Positions 29,183-39,021 of a stretch of DNA of 64,000 bases are shown here, one piece after another (within the stretch, counting starts at the first letter, position 1; the number at the start of each line of letters is the position of its first letter). The stretch comes from Mycobacterium kiyosense (GTDB lineage Bacteria; Actinomycetota; Actinomycetes; Mycobacteriales; Mycobacteriaceae), in NCBI GenBank assembly GCA_021654635.1, contig AP025179.1, positions 6,282,451 to 6,346,450 of the forward strand, read 5' to 3'. The translations under genes were made by a program, and so were the position numbers. The notes beneath the pieces are model-generated. The model worked only from the letters and a program-made list of their open reading frames with translations, was not told where the DNA came from and did not search any database.

Positions 29183-30358
29183 ATGGCCACACCCGTTATC
29201 GTCGGCGCCGTTCGGACCGCGATCGGTCGTTCGTTCAAGGGCACGCTCGTCAACACCCCGCCCGAGACGCTGATCACCGCGGTATTGCCCGAGGTGGTGC
29301 GCCGCTCCGGGGTGGACCCCGCCGCGATCGACGACATCATCTTCGCCGAATCACATTACGGCGGTGGTGATTTGGCGCGTTACGCGGCGACGGCCACCGG
29401 ACTCGAGCACGTGCCCGGCCAGTCGGTGAACCGGCACTGCGCGGGCAGCCTGACCGCGATCGGCAACGCCGCGGCGCAGATCGGTTCCGGCATGGAGCGG
29501 GTGCTGATCGCCGGCGGCGTGCAGTCGCTGTCGATGACGCCGCTGACCAACTGGCGTATTCCCGGCCCGGAGCTGAAGTTCGAAGAGCGCTGGATGCCGC
29601 CCACCCATGTCGAGACCCCGGACGCACCGGCCAAGGACATGTCGATCACCGTCGGATGGAACACCGCGCAGTCGGTCGGCATCACCCGCGAAGAGATGGA
29701 TGCCTGGGCGGCCCGCTCGCACCAGCGCGCCGTGGCAGCCCAGGACGCCGGCAAGTTCGCCGAGGAGATCCTGCCGCTGAAGATCACCCAGTTCGACGGC
29801 TCGGTGGTCGACTTCTCCGTTGACGAGCACCCGCGCCGCGACACCACGGTGGAGAAGCTGGCCGGCCTGAAGGTGCTGCACCCCGAGATCGAGGGCTTCT
29901 CGATCACCGCGGGCAACAGCAGCGGCACCAACGACGCGGCCGCCGCGGTCGCCCTGGTGGACGCCGATTACGCCGCCGCCGAGGGGTTGAACGTGATGGG
30001 CAGGGTCCGGGCCTGGGCCGCCGCCGGGGTACCGCCGCGCGACTGCGGGCTGGGCGCGGTCAAGGTGATCGGCAAGGTGCTGCAGCGGGCCGGCCTGTCG
30101 GTCGGGGACGTGGCGCTGTGGGAGATCAACGAGGCGTTCGCCTCGGTGCCCATCGCCGCGTGCCGCGAGTACGGCATCGACGAGGAGCTGGTGAACTTCT
30201 CCGGCAGCGGTTGCAGCCTGGGCCACCCGATCGCCGCCTCGGGCGCGCGGATGGTGACCACGCTGACCTATGAATTGGCAAGGCGCGGAGGCGGTATCGG
30301 GGTCGCGGCCATGTGCGCAGGCGGCGGTCAGGGCGGGGCGGTCGTCATCGAGGTGTGA
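29183..30358 (+). CDS. Thiolase-family acyl-CoA C-acetyltransferase
   Basis: 391 residues from ATG 29183 (MATPVIVGAVRTAIGRSF); an in-frame TTG six bases upstream is less likely. Thiolase marks: active-site Cys86 in NRHCAGSL, NEAFASV, GHPIAASG with the catalytic His, and the C-terminal MCAGGGQGG with the second Cys. Thiolases cleave 3-ketoacyl-CoA or condense acetyl-CoA; in mycobacteria most act in fatty acid or sterol side-chain breakdown. The exact substrate cannot be read from the sequence, and no beta-oxidation partner is nearby. M. tuberculosis has no gene here between mycP1 and eccA2. Confidence 0.88.
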   Translation: MATPVIVGAVRTAIGRSFKGTLVNTPPETLITAVLPEVVRRSGVDPAAIDDIIFAESHYGGGDLARYAATATGLEHVPGQSVNRHCAGSLTAIGNAAAQIGSGMERVLIAGGVQSLSMTPLTNWRIPGPELKFEERWMPPTHVETPDAPAKDMSITVGWNTAQSVGITREEMDAWAARSHQRAVAAQDAGKFAEEILPLKITQFDGSVVDFSVDEHPRRDTTVEKLAGLKVLHPEIEGFSITAGNSSGTNDAAAAVALVDADYAAAEGLNVMGRVRAWAAAGVPPRDCGLGAVKVIGKVLQRAGLSVGDVALWEINEAFASVPIAACREYGIDEELVNFSGSGCSLGHPIAASGARMVTTLTYELARRGGGIGVAAMCAGGGQGGAVVIEV

Positions 30359-30413
30359 TCACCGCGTTCAGTTGCTGGTGGGAGCTCTGCCCTGAGCCGG
30401 GTAGCGTTCTACC

Positions 30414-30536
30414 GTGGGCTTGAACATCAAGAGTGACCGCACTGTGGCGCTGGTGCGTGAGCTCGCCAGCCATGCCGGCACCAACCAGACCGCGGTGATC
30501 CAGGACGCTGTCGCGCGCCGGCTCGCCGACGGTTAG
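30414..30536 (+). CDS. Small VapB-like antitoxin-type protein, orphan
   Basis: GTG 30414 opens a 40-codon frame, VGLNIKSDRTVALVRELASH, ending ARRLADG. The pattern (short strand with a following helix, then TNQTAVIQDAVARRL) matches the N-terminal ribbon-helix-helix part of Rv0623/VapB-type antitoxins. No PIN-domain toxin follows; the stop is three bases before the kinase ATG at 30540, so it could be a remnant of a toxin-antitoxin pair or a leader gene coupled to the kinase. It is short enough to be missed by gene callers. Confidence 0.55.
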   Translation: MGLNIKSDRTVALVRELASHAGTNQTAVIQDAVARRLADG

Positions 30537-30539
30537 ACC

Positions 30540-32314
30540 ATGCTGAGTCCCGGAACGGTAGTGGCGGGATACCGCATCGAGCGGCTGCTGGGCTCCGGCG
30601 GCATGGGCGAGGTGTACCAGGCCGCCCATCCGAATCTGCCGCGGTTCGACGCGCTCAAGGTCCTCAACGCGCAACTGTCCCAGGACCCCGATTTCCGGGT
30701 CCGCTTCCTGCGCGAGGCCGACGTCGCCGCCCGGCTGGACCATCCCAACATCGTCTCGATCTACAACCGCGGCCAGACCGAGCAGGGCCAGCTGTGGATC
30801 GCGATGCAGTTCGTCGACGGCACCGACGCCGACCGCGCCCTGGAATCCGGTGCGATGACCCCGGCCCGCGCGGTGCACATCGTCGGCGAGGTCGCCAAGG
30901 CGCTCGACCACGCGCACGGCCAGGGCGTGGTGCACCGCGACGTCAAGCCCGCCAACTTCCTGCTGTCCGGACCGACGGGTCCCGACGAGCGGGTGTTGTT
31001 GGGGGACTTCGGAATTGCGCGCGCCCTGGGCGATGCCGGGTTGACGGTCACCGGTTCGGTGGTGGCCACGCTGTCCTACGCGGCACCGGAATTACTCAGC
31101 GGCCAGCCGTTCGACGGTCGCGCGGACCTGTACTCGCTGGGGTGCGCGCTGTTCCGGTTGCTGACGGGCAAGGCGCCGTTCTGTTGGGCCCAGGGCTTGC
31201 CCGCGCTGGTGGGCGCACACCTGCAGGCCCCGCCACCGCGGGTCACCGAATGGGCGCCGGGGTTGCCGCCGCGCCTGGACGCGGTGATCGCCACCGCGAT
31301 GGCCAAGGACCCCGCACAGCGGTTCGCGTCGGCGCGGGAGCTGGCGGCAGCCGCCGCGGACGCCCTTGCCGAACAGTCGACCTCGACAACCGCTCCGTGG
31401 CAACCGATCTCGAGCAACCAGGTCAGTGACTACTCGACCCCGGCGCCGGCGTGGTGGCAGCCGGGCCAGGACCGCACCCTGGCGGCCACACCCGCACCGG
31501 CCGCGCCGCCCGCGCCACCCCGCCGGGTTGGCCGACGCCGGCGCCTGCGCCTGCCCCGCGCCGTCGCCGGGGCCGGATCGCCGCCGCGATAGTGGCGGCG
31601 GCCGCAGCGACAGCCGTGATCGCTACGGTGGCGGTGCTGACCGTGCGCTCGCCGTCGCACCCACCCGCATCGGCACCCCCGTCGACCACATCGGTGACCA
31701 GCGGCGCTGCGACCACCACGACGGCCAATGGTCCGGTGCCACCGGTGATCGCTTCCGAGCTACCCGGATTCCTGCTCCCCGCCGACCAGATCAAAACCAT
31801 AATGGGCACTGCCGCAATGCAAGTCGTCGAATCCGACGCCGATTCGTGGGCCAACGCCTCGTCCTACATTTCCGACCAGGACTGCGTCGGGCCCTACCAG
31901 CCTGCCGACTTGGCCGCCTACAACAACTCCGAAGCCAAAGGATCGCAACGCCAGTTCCTGACCAACCCCGCCGGGGGGGCCGACGTCCAGCAGGCCGTCA
32001 TCGTCTTTCCCAGCGCCGACGCCGCGCAGAAAGCTCTCGCCGCGCAGCATCCGGTGTGGGCGGCGTGCGCGGGGCGCACCTTCACCGTCACGCTGCCAAA
32101 CGAGAGTCCGCACCGGTGGAGTTTCGGTGCGTTGAGCAACCCGGACGGCGGCCTGGCGATCACCACCGCTCGCGAGGGGCACCACTACGTCGGTTGCCAG
32201 CGCGCGCTGACCGCGGCCAACAACGTGCTGGTCGACGTCGGTGCCTGCAGCATGAGCACCGACCACCACGGCGTCGCCATCCTGGAGGCGATTTTGGCGA
32301 AGATCCCGCACTAA
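30540..32314 (+). CDS. PknH-type Ser/Thr kinase with extracellular sensor domain, copy 1 (one frameshift)
   Basis: The kinase domain starts [18 protein letters not shown]: glycine loop GSGGMGEVY, Lys40 (DALK), HRDVKPANF with catalytic D134, GDFGIAR with D156, and Thr-bearing activation loop [17 protein letters not shown]. After a Pro-rich linker the frame shifts by one lost base near 31510-31530; the next frame gives a membrane helix ([20 protein letters not shown]) and a PknH-like extracellular domain with cysteines in [24 protein letters not shown] and GACSM. Corrected length is about 591 residues. It resembles the next gene closely, so the two are tandem paralogues. The receptor kinase would sense outside signals and phosphorylate cytosolic targets. 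The kinase alone (to 31592) would be soluble if the shift is real. Confidence 0.85.
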
Positions 32315-32325
32315 AGTCGGGTGCG

Positions 32326-34011
32326 ATGAGCATGCTGAGCCCCGGGTCCATGGTGGCCGGGTACCGGGTCGAGCGGGTACTGGGCACCGGCGGCATGGGC
32401 GAGGTGTACCTGGTCGCCGATCCGAATCTGCCCAGACATGCCGCGCTCAAGGTTCTTCCCGTCGCGCTGTCCGGCAACCCGGAGTTCCGCGCCCGGTTCC
32501 TGCGGGAGGCCGATATCGCGGCGCGGCTGGATCATCCGAACATCGTGTCGATCTACGACCGCGGCCAAACCGAGCACGGCCAGCTGTGGATCGCGATGCA
32601 GTTCGTCGACGGCACCGACGCCGCGCACGCGCTGCGGGCCGGCACCATGACCCCGGCGCGGGCGGTGCACATCGTCGGTGAGGTCGCCAAAGCGCTGGAC
32701 TACGCGCATCAGCGCGGCGTGGTGCACCGCGACGTCAAGCCCGCCAACTTCCTGCTGTCCGGTCCGGCTGGTCCCGACGAACGAGTGTTGCTGGCGGACT
32801 TCGGTATTGCCCGCGCGCTGGGTGAGACGGGATTGACCGGCACCGGTGCGGGGATGGTGACGTTGTCGTATGCGGCGCCGGAGGTGATCGCCGGCGGACA
32901 CGTCGACGCCCGTGCCGACCTGTATTCGCTGGGCTGCAGCCTGTTTCAATTGCTGTGTGGGACACCGCCTTTCGCCAGGGACGGTGGTGTTGCCGCGGTG
33001 GTGGCCGCGCATCTGCACGCGCCGCCGCCGCGGGTCGGCGAGCGGGTGCCCGGCCTGCCGCCGGAGCTGGATGCGGTGATCGCGACGGCGTTGGCCAAGG
33101 ACCCCGCGCAGCGTTTCGGCTCGGCGCGGCAGTTGGCCGCCGCGGCCGCGGCTGCACTGTATCCGGCTGCGCCGGTGGCTCATCCGGCGCCGCGGCCACC
33201 GCTGCCCGCCCCGCCCCCACCGTTGCCCGCCCCGCCCCCACCGTTGCCTGCCCCCGACCCGGGGCGGCGCGGCCGCATCGTCGCCGCGGCCGCCGGTCTC
33301 ACCGTGATGGTCGCCGCGGTGGCCCTGGCGGTGACCATGATCATTCGCTCCCCGGCGCCGCGCTCGGCCGCCCCGCCCTCTTCGGCCGCGCCGACATCGT
33401 CACCGGCCAGCACGTCCGCGACACCCACCATGGCGCCACCGGCGGCGGTGTCGCTGCTCCCGCAATTCCTGTTGCCGCCCGAGCAGATCGCCGGCCTGCT
33501 GGGCGTCGCCGCGATGAAGGTGTCCGACTCGTCGTCGCACGGGTTCACCGACAACACGCAGTTCGTGTCGGACAAGGAGTGCACCGGCCCGTACTCCCCC
33601 GGCGACCTGGGTGCCTTCGGCCGCTCGGGGTCGATCGGTTCGCAACTACAGTTGCTGACCAACCCCGATGGCCCCAACGCCGTGGAGCAGGCCGTCATCG
33701 CCTTTCCCAGCGCCAGCGCGGCCCAGCAGGTGCTCGCCGCCCAACAGCGGCAATGGCAGGCGTGCTCGGGACGCACGTTCACCGTCACCACCCCCAGCGA
33801 GACACCGTCGGACTGGACTTTCGGCCCGCTGACCACGTCCGGCGGGACGCTGGTGATGAGTTTCGTTGCCCGGCTGCGTAGTTCGGTCAGTTGCCAGCGG
33901 ACGATGGCCGTTCGCAACAACGTCATCATCGACATCGCGGTCAACGGGTTGAACGTCGGCAACCACGGGGTCGACGTGCTCAACGCGATCGCGGCGAAGA
34001 TACCCGGGTGA
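32326..34011 (+). CDS. PknH-type Ser/Thr kinase with extracellular sensor domain, copy 2
   Basis: 561 residues from ATG 32326 (ATG 32332 also possible). Kinase motifs: GTGGMGEVY, Lys42, HRDVKPANF (D136), ADFGIAR (D158), and [17 protein letters not shown] Pro-rich juxtamembrane segment ([12 protein letters not shown]) is followed by a membrane helix ([19 protein letters not shown]) and a PknH-type sensor domain with cysteines in [18 protein letters not shown] and SCQRTM. The closest relative in view is the preceding gene (11 bases away). It ends exactly where the convergent eccA2 gene ends: the TGA at 34009-34011 abuts the eccA2 stop at 34012-34014. Confidence 0.9.
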   Translation: MSMLSPGSMVAGYRVERVLGTGGMGEVYLVADPNLPRHAALKVLPVALSGNPEFRARFLREADIAARLDHPNIVSIYDRGQTEHGQLWIAMQFVDGTDAAHALRAGTMTPARAVHIVGEVAKALDYAHQRGVVHRDVKPANFLLSGPAGPDERVLLADFGIARALGETGLTGTGAGMVTLSYAAPEVIAGGHVDARADLYSLGCSLFQLLCGTPPFARDGGVAAVVAAHLHAPPPRVGERVPGLPPELDAVIATALAKDPAQRFGSARQLAAAAAAALYPAAPVAHPAPRPPLPAPPPPLPAPPPPLPAPDPGRRGRIVAAAAGLTVMVAAVALAVTMIIRSPAPRSAAPPSSAAPTSSPASTSATPTMAPPAAVSLLPQFLLPPEQIAGLLGVAAMKVSDSSSHGFTDNTQFVSDKECTGPYSPGDLGAFGRSGSIGSQLQLLTNPDGPNAVEQAVIAFPSASAAQQVLAAQQRQWQACSGRTFTVTTPSETPSDWTFGPLTTSGGTLVMSFVARLRSSVSCQRTMAVRNNVIIDIAVNGLNVGNHGVDVLNAIAAKIPG

Positions 34012-35853
34012 TCAAAGCGCTATCGGCACATGCTTTTCCGCACACGCATCGCGCACGGCGGTGATCACGTCGGCGGCGCGTAGCGTCTGTAGGTCGTCGA
34101 CCGTCACCGAGCCCTTCGCGCTGCGGTGCTGCGCGGCCACCCGCGAATCCCGCAGCCGCTCGGCACGTTCCACCACATTGCGGGCGAACCGGCCGTTGTG
34201 CATCACGTCGATGCCGTGCGTGCCGTCCGGGGCGTGGTACTCGCCCAGCACCGTGCACGCCGCGTTCAGCGCCGCTGCGGCCTCGGGTGCGATCACCGTG
34301 GCGCGCGGATCGCCGTAGCGCACCGCAATCTCGACCAACTCGTCCGGGGTGTAGGACTCGAAGCGCAGCTTGCGGTTGAAGCGACCGGCCAAACCCGGGT
34401 TCACGGTGAGGAATTCGTCGACTTCCTTCTCGTATCCCGCGCCGATGAAGCAGAAGTCGAACCGGTGCACCTCCAGCGCCACCAGCAACTGATTGACCGC
34501 CTCCATGCCGATCATGTCCGGCCGCCCGTCCTGGTGTCGCTCCACCAGCGAGTAGAACTCGTCCATGAACAGGATGCGGCCCAGCGACCGGTTGATCAGT
34601 TCGTTGGTCTTGGGTCCCGACGCCCCGATGTGCTCGCCGCAGAAGTCGGCCCGCTTGACCTCGACGATCTCGGGGTGCCGGACGATCCCGAGCCCGGCAT
34701 AGATCTTGCCCAAAGCCGCCGCGGTGGTGGTCTTTCCGGTCCCGGGGGGTCCCACCAACAGCATGTGGTTGGTTTGATTGGCCACCGGCAGCCCGGCCGC
34801 AAGGCGCAGGGCGCGAACCTCGATCTGATCCTCGAGCTCCGCCACCGCCCGTTTCACATCGGCCAGCCCGACCTGGTTGTCCAGTAACGCGCGCCCCTCT
34901 GCCAGCAGCTCGTTGCGTCGCTCCTCGTTCTCGGCTTCGGTGCGCTGCTTCGCCGAGCGCTGGGTGCTGACGTCCCATTTGTCCGTCCGGGTCGCGATGA
35001 CATCCTCTTCGGTGATCACCAGTTGCAAGCCCGGATCAGCCAACGCCTGCTTGGCCGCCTCCATCAGCGCGCCGTTGATGGTCGCGCGGGACAACCACAC
35101 CTGCGCCTGCTGCTCCTCGCCTAGCTGACGGTGTGCCATGCCACGCACGTAGGCCAAATCTGCTGCGATCAAGGGGAACTCGGCGGCATCGATCGCTGCG
35201 GAGGTCAGTTGCCGGCGAGCCTGCGTCGGACTGGGATGGTTGGCCCGCACCTCGACGCGATCCGCCCACTCCAGCGCGACCCGCGCCTGCCCCAGGTGCG
35301 CCGCCGCGTGCGCGGCCAGCGCACAGGTCGCCGCCGTGACGGCCGACATGATGATGGCCTGCGGCGGCAAGATCGCCGCCGCGACCGAGATCACGTCCGG
35401 CCAGCGTTGCGTCGCGAACATCAGGTACGCCTCGAGATGTTGCTGCCACTGATGGTTCTCCCACGCATCCAGCAGAGCCGAATCCGCCAGCAGCGCTGCG
35501 GCTTTCTGATACTGCCGGTCGTCGATGAGGGCACTGGCCAGCGCCAGACCGGCGTGCGAGGCTTCGGTCACCGAGATCGACAGGTACGGGCCCGCTTTGA
35601 CGGGTGCCGACAGCCGCACCCCGATCCGGTTCGTCTCCCGATGCAACCGGGGCCCGTATTCGTAGAGCTGTTGCACCGTCGGCAGGGACTCGTCACCTGC
35701 CGCGATCAGGCCTAGCCACGCATCGGCCATCGCGGGATCGATCTCGGTGGCTTCCCGGAAACGCGCTCTGGCACCGGCCAGGTCGTTGTCCAGCAACGCC
35801 ATCGCTTGGTCGAAGCGTTTGCGGGCGGCGGCGGTGCTGGTGCTGCTGGTCAT
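34012..35853 (-). CDS. eccA2: ESX-2 AAA+ ATPase EccA2
   Basis: 613 residues with an N-terminal TPR-like half and a C-terminal AAA+ domain: Walker A GPPGTGKTT (about 362-370), Walker B LFMDEFYSL, and LAGRFNRKL with the arginine finger. LFMDEF instead of the usual LFIDEA is also what I recall for M. tuberculosis EccA2, so it supports ESX-2 identity. It overlaps the eccE2 stop by four bases. EccA proteins are cytosolic substrate-handling ATPases. Confidence 0.92.
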   Translation of the reverse strand: MTSSTSTAAARKRFDQAMALLDNDLAGARARFREATEIDPAMADAWLGLIAAGDESLPTVQQLYEYGPRLHRETNRIGVRLSAPVKAGPYLSISVTEASHAGLALASALIDDRQYQKAAALLADSALLDAWENHQWQQHLEAYLMFATQRWPDVISVAAAILPPQAIIMSAVTAATCALAAHAAAHLGQARVALEWADRVEVRANHPSPTQARRQLTSAAIDAAEFPLIAADLAYVRGMAHRQLGEEQQAQVWLSRATINGALMEAAKQALADPGLQLVITEEDVIATRTDKWDVSTQRSAKQRTEAENEERRNELLAEGRALLDNQVGLADVKRAVAELEDQIEVRALRLAAGLPVANQTNHMLLVGPPGTGKTTTAAALGKIYAGLGIVRHPEIVEVKRADFCGEHIGASGPKTNELINRSLGRILFMDEFYSLVERHQDGRPDMIGMEAVNQLLVALEVHRFDFCFIGAGYEKEVDEFLTVNPGLAGRFNRKLRFESYTPDELVEIAVRYGDPRATVIAPEAAAALNAACTVLGEYHAPDGTHGIDVMHNGRFARNVVERAERLRDSRVAAQHRSAKGSVTVDDLQTLRAADVITAVRDACAEKHVPIAL

Positions 35854-37388
35854 GGCGCATCCACTGGTTCGAGTTCGCCACTGCGCAGGACGGTCGGCTC
35901 GGACGACACGTAGCGATTCTCGGCGCGAAACAATTCGATCTCCACGGTATGGGTCCGGCCGCCGGCGGACACCTCGACGGTCGCCGGCCCGGTCTGCGTG
36001 ATCAGGACGCTGGCGAAACCCCGGTAGGCTGCGTCTCGGTCGCCGACCGAGACCACGGTGTTCGGGCGCGGCGACGGCGTCACGGTCCCGTCCACGACAC
36101 TGACGGTGGTTCCGGCCACCGGTTTGGCCGCGTCGGTGACGGCAACATCGGGCATGCGAACACTGGTCCAGCGTCCGGGGTTTCGGGTATGCACCGTGAT
36201 CCGCTCGCCAGCGCCCGCCAAGCGCACCACGATGCGCTTGGCCAGTGCATCCTCGGCGGCGATGTGCACGCGGCTGAACTCCCCCGGATCATCCAGCGGC
36301 AACAACATCCGATCGCCCGCGCCGACCTTGCCCAGCAGCACTCCGGACGGGCCGACGGGTATCACGACGGGACCGGTCAGCACGCCGTGGGCGACACCGC
36401 GCAACACCGGTAGCGGGCCACACAGGCTGGCCGCTACGGCGTTCGCCTGCTCTCCGGGCAAGGTCTGCAACATCGTGCTCGGCGGGGCGGTCGGTGGTTG
36501 TGCGGTTCGGGCCGTCAGCGTCGCGGCGACACCGCCATCTGCGAAAAGCGTGATGTTCTGCGTGATTCCGTCAGCCCGCAGCATCCAAGCCTGGGCCAGC
36601 GCGGCAGTGGTGATGTCGGCGGGCCGGTAGGAGTAGCTGGTCAGCCAGCCCGCGTCGGCACGCACTGAGCGCCACCGGCGATTCGCGGCGTCCAGGGCCG
36701 AACGTCCCAGCCGCCGTTCGAGTTCGACGATGTCGGTCGCAGTCGCCACCTTGGCCCGGATTCCGTGCTGGCGCATCACCGCGGCGATCCGCTGCGCGAC
36801 GGCCAGGGTCGCGGTGCCGATCGAGGAACGGCATTGCAGCGCCTCCACATTGGCCAGTGCGGCCACCCGCACGATCACCCAGGTCTCGCGCTGCCCGGCG
36901 TACGGAGGAGTGCCGATCAGTGTGTCGTACACCCGCGGGTAGTCCCCGGTGCTACGTCGTCGGGCACCGGTAGTGACGACACTCAGCGAATGGACCACAA
37001 GGCCCAGGCTCTGCCGCATCAGCGGCCGCAAAGCGGCGATGTCGACGGTGTTTTCGGTCCGAGTCGAGGTGGAGCCGGTGAACAGGGTCGCGACGTGCGG
37101 CTTGCCGAGCAGTTGTACTGCGGCCACCGCGACCCCATCTTGATATCGCACTCCGCCACCGGCGCGGTCGTTGGCAACCGTCAGCGGATCGACCAAGGTG
37201 ATCGGCCGGTGACGCCGCCCCCACAACAGCAGCCATTCCCAGCCCGTCCGGCCTCGCCAACGCAGCAGACACAAAGCCGCCACGAACGCCGAAACCGCTG
37301 TGGCACAAAGGTATCCATCGATCGCCAATCCGGTCAGGAAGGCAGTGAACACAGCGGCGATGATGGTCAGCCGCTTGGTCGCCGTCAT
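35850..37388 (-). CDS. eccE2: ESX-2 membrane protein EccE2
   Basis: 512 residues from ATG 37388 (MTATKRLTIIAAVFTAFLTG), which overlaps the mycP2 stop by four bases (ATGA); longer upstream starts run inside mycP2. Two N-terminal membrane helices lead to an EccE cytosolic domain with RRWRSVRADAGWLTSYSYRP. EccE2 would join EccB2, C2 and D2 in the ESX-2 membrane complex, but eccB2 and eccC2 are not in this locus. Confidence 0.9.
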   Translation of the reverse strand: MTATKRLTIIAAVFTAFLTGLAIDGYLCATAVSAFVAALCLLRWRGRTGWEWLLLWGRRHRPITLVDPLTVANDRAGGGVRYQDGVAVAAVQLLGKPHVATLFTGSTSTRTENTVDIAALRPLMRQSLGLVVHSLSVVTTGARRRSTGDYPRVYDTLIGTPPYAGQRETWVIVRVAALANVEALQCRSSIGTATLAVAQRIAAVMRQHGIRAKVATATDIVELERRLGRSALDAANRRWRSVRADAGWLTSYSYRPADITTAALAQAWMLRADGITQNITLFADGGVAATLTARTAQPPTAPPSTMLQTLPGEQANAVAASLCGPLPVLRGVAHGVLTGPVVIPVGPSGVLLGKVGAGDRMLLPLDDPGEFSRVHIAAEDALAKRIVVRLAGAGERITVHTRNPGRWTSVRMPDVAVTDAAKPVAGTTVSVVDGTVTPSPRPNTVVSVGDRDAAYRGFASVLITQTGPATVEVSAGGRTHTVEIELFRAENRYVSSEPTVLRSGELEPVDAP

Positions 37389-39021
37389 CGTTCCCGCCGC
37401 ACTCGAGCGATCAGGGCCACACCGGCGGTGACCGCCAGGACCACGCCGGCGAAGACCAGTGCGGCGCTGCGGGCACGGTGATCCGGTGGTGCCGGCGGCG
37501 CGGTGGGTGTGATGACCCGGCTGTGCGCCCCCGGCGCGAGCCGATCCCCCCACCGGCACGTCGAAGGTCAATGCAGCCACCGGATCGACGACGCCGTAAC
37601 CGACTTGGTTGTCCACGCCGCGCGGCGGGGTTGTGCGCGGTCTGCAGGATCCGATTGATGATCTGGTGCGCCGACAGGGTGGGGTACTTGGCGCGCACCA
37701 ACGCGGCGACACCGCTGACATAGGCGGCCGAGAAGCTGGTGCCCCAGATGGGCATGTTCTTCTCGCCCGGATGAATCGGCGGGTAGGCGTTGACCGGGCC
37801 ACCGGTTTGCGGGGACAACCCCATGATGCCCACGCCCGGCGCGGCGGCAGCCACCCACGGCCCGGCGAGGCTTTTGCTGATCGGCGCCCCGGTATTGTCC
37901 ACCGCCCCAACAGATAAGACGTAATCGGAGAACCAGGAGGGAGACGAGACCGTCTTCACCTGATGCCAGTCCCGCGGATCCGAGGCGTCCAACGGGTCGA
38001 AGGAGGGGTTCTGTGCGCAGCCGTCCTCGCTGTCGTTGCCGGCGGCGGCGACGATCACTGCGTCCTTGACCGTGGCCGCATACCAGACGGCCGCGCCGAT
38101 GGCGGCCTGGTCCAGCGGATCGGCGGCCGAAACACACGATGTCACACTGATATTGATCACCTTTGCGCCCATGTTGGCGGCGTGCACGATGGCGGTAGCC
38201 AGGGATGCGATCGACCCGGCCTTCTTGCGGACCTCCGAATCACCGGGGCCGGGGTTCACCGGTTCGAACGCCCGGGAGGACTGGCGGATGGAGATGATCA
38301 CCGCGTGCGGCGCGACGCCCACCACCCCGTCGGGTGCCCCGGCGCCGGACCCGGAACCTCGGGAACGTCGGCGGGCCCGGTGCCGGGATCCCCTGGACCG
38401 CTGGACGGTTCGTCGGACGGCGGGGGCGGGGGTGTGCCGGCTTGGTCTCGGTGACCGTCACCGGGGTGGGCGGCGGCGGGGTGCCGGTGGCGGCGGGGCA
38501 CCGCCGGGCGGGGGCGCCGCGGACTCGACCGGTGCCGGGCCGGCCGGCGGTGGGAAGGCCGGGGCACTCGGCATCGGCGCCGGCATCGGACTGCCTTGCG
38601 GCGCAGCACCTATCAGTGACGCCACGATGGTGCCGTGCGCGTCGCAGTCCATCAGCCCGTCACCGCTCATGATGTAGTCCCCACCCGGCACCACCCGTAG
38701 CCGGGGGCTGGGGTTGATGCCGGTGTCGATGATCGCCACCGGTACCCCGTTGCCGGTCGAGTACTGCCAGGCCTTGCCGATGTTGAGCATGGTGAAACCG
38801 GGCGCGGTGACGGCCACGTTGGGATCGGCGATGGTGATGGTGCGCGCGCACATGTTGCTCTGCCGCATCGGCTGGTCCGGCCCCGGTCTACCGTCCGGCG
38901 GGACCCGGGCGGGATCGATGGTGGGCTGCGGAATCGCCAGCGCCACAGGCACGTTAGCCGACAACGCCACCGCCAAGGTGACCAGCGTCAGCACCAACAG
39001 CCGTCCGCCGATGGAACTCAT
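37385..39021 (-). CDS. mycP2: Mycosin-2, subtilisin-like protease of ESX-2 (several frameshifts)
   Basis: MSSIGGRLLVLTLVTLAVAL from ATG 39021 is a signal sequence. The triad is complete: Asp in IIDTGINPS, His in DAHGTIVAS, Ser in GTSFSAAYVSG. A Pro-rich insert (about 38340-38500) is readable only through three one-base losses (near 38490, 38435, 38345). Near 37630 (GVDNQVGYGVVDP) and 37555 (six G in a row) two one-base gains are needed before the C-terminal membrane helix (VFAGVVLAVTAGVAL) and RVRRER stop at 37385. Corrected length is near 546. ATGA overlaps at both ends keep the eccD2-mycP2-eccE2 order. This many shifts in one gene could be real decay of a relaxed locus or sequence error. 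Confidence 0.82.

Noticed and set aside
34537..34573. EccA2 Walker B reads LFMDEF instead of LFIDEA, as a possible dead ATPase
   Set aside because: The acidic DE pair is kept and the same variant is what I recall for EccA2 of M. tuberculosis, so it is a family trait.
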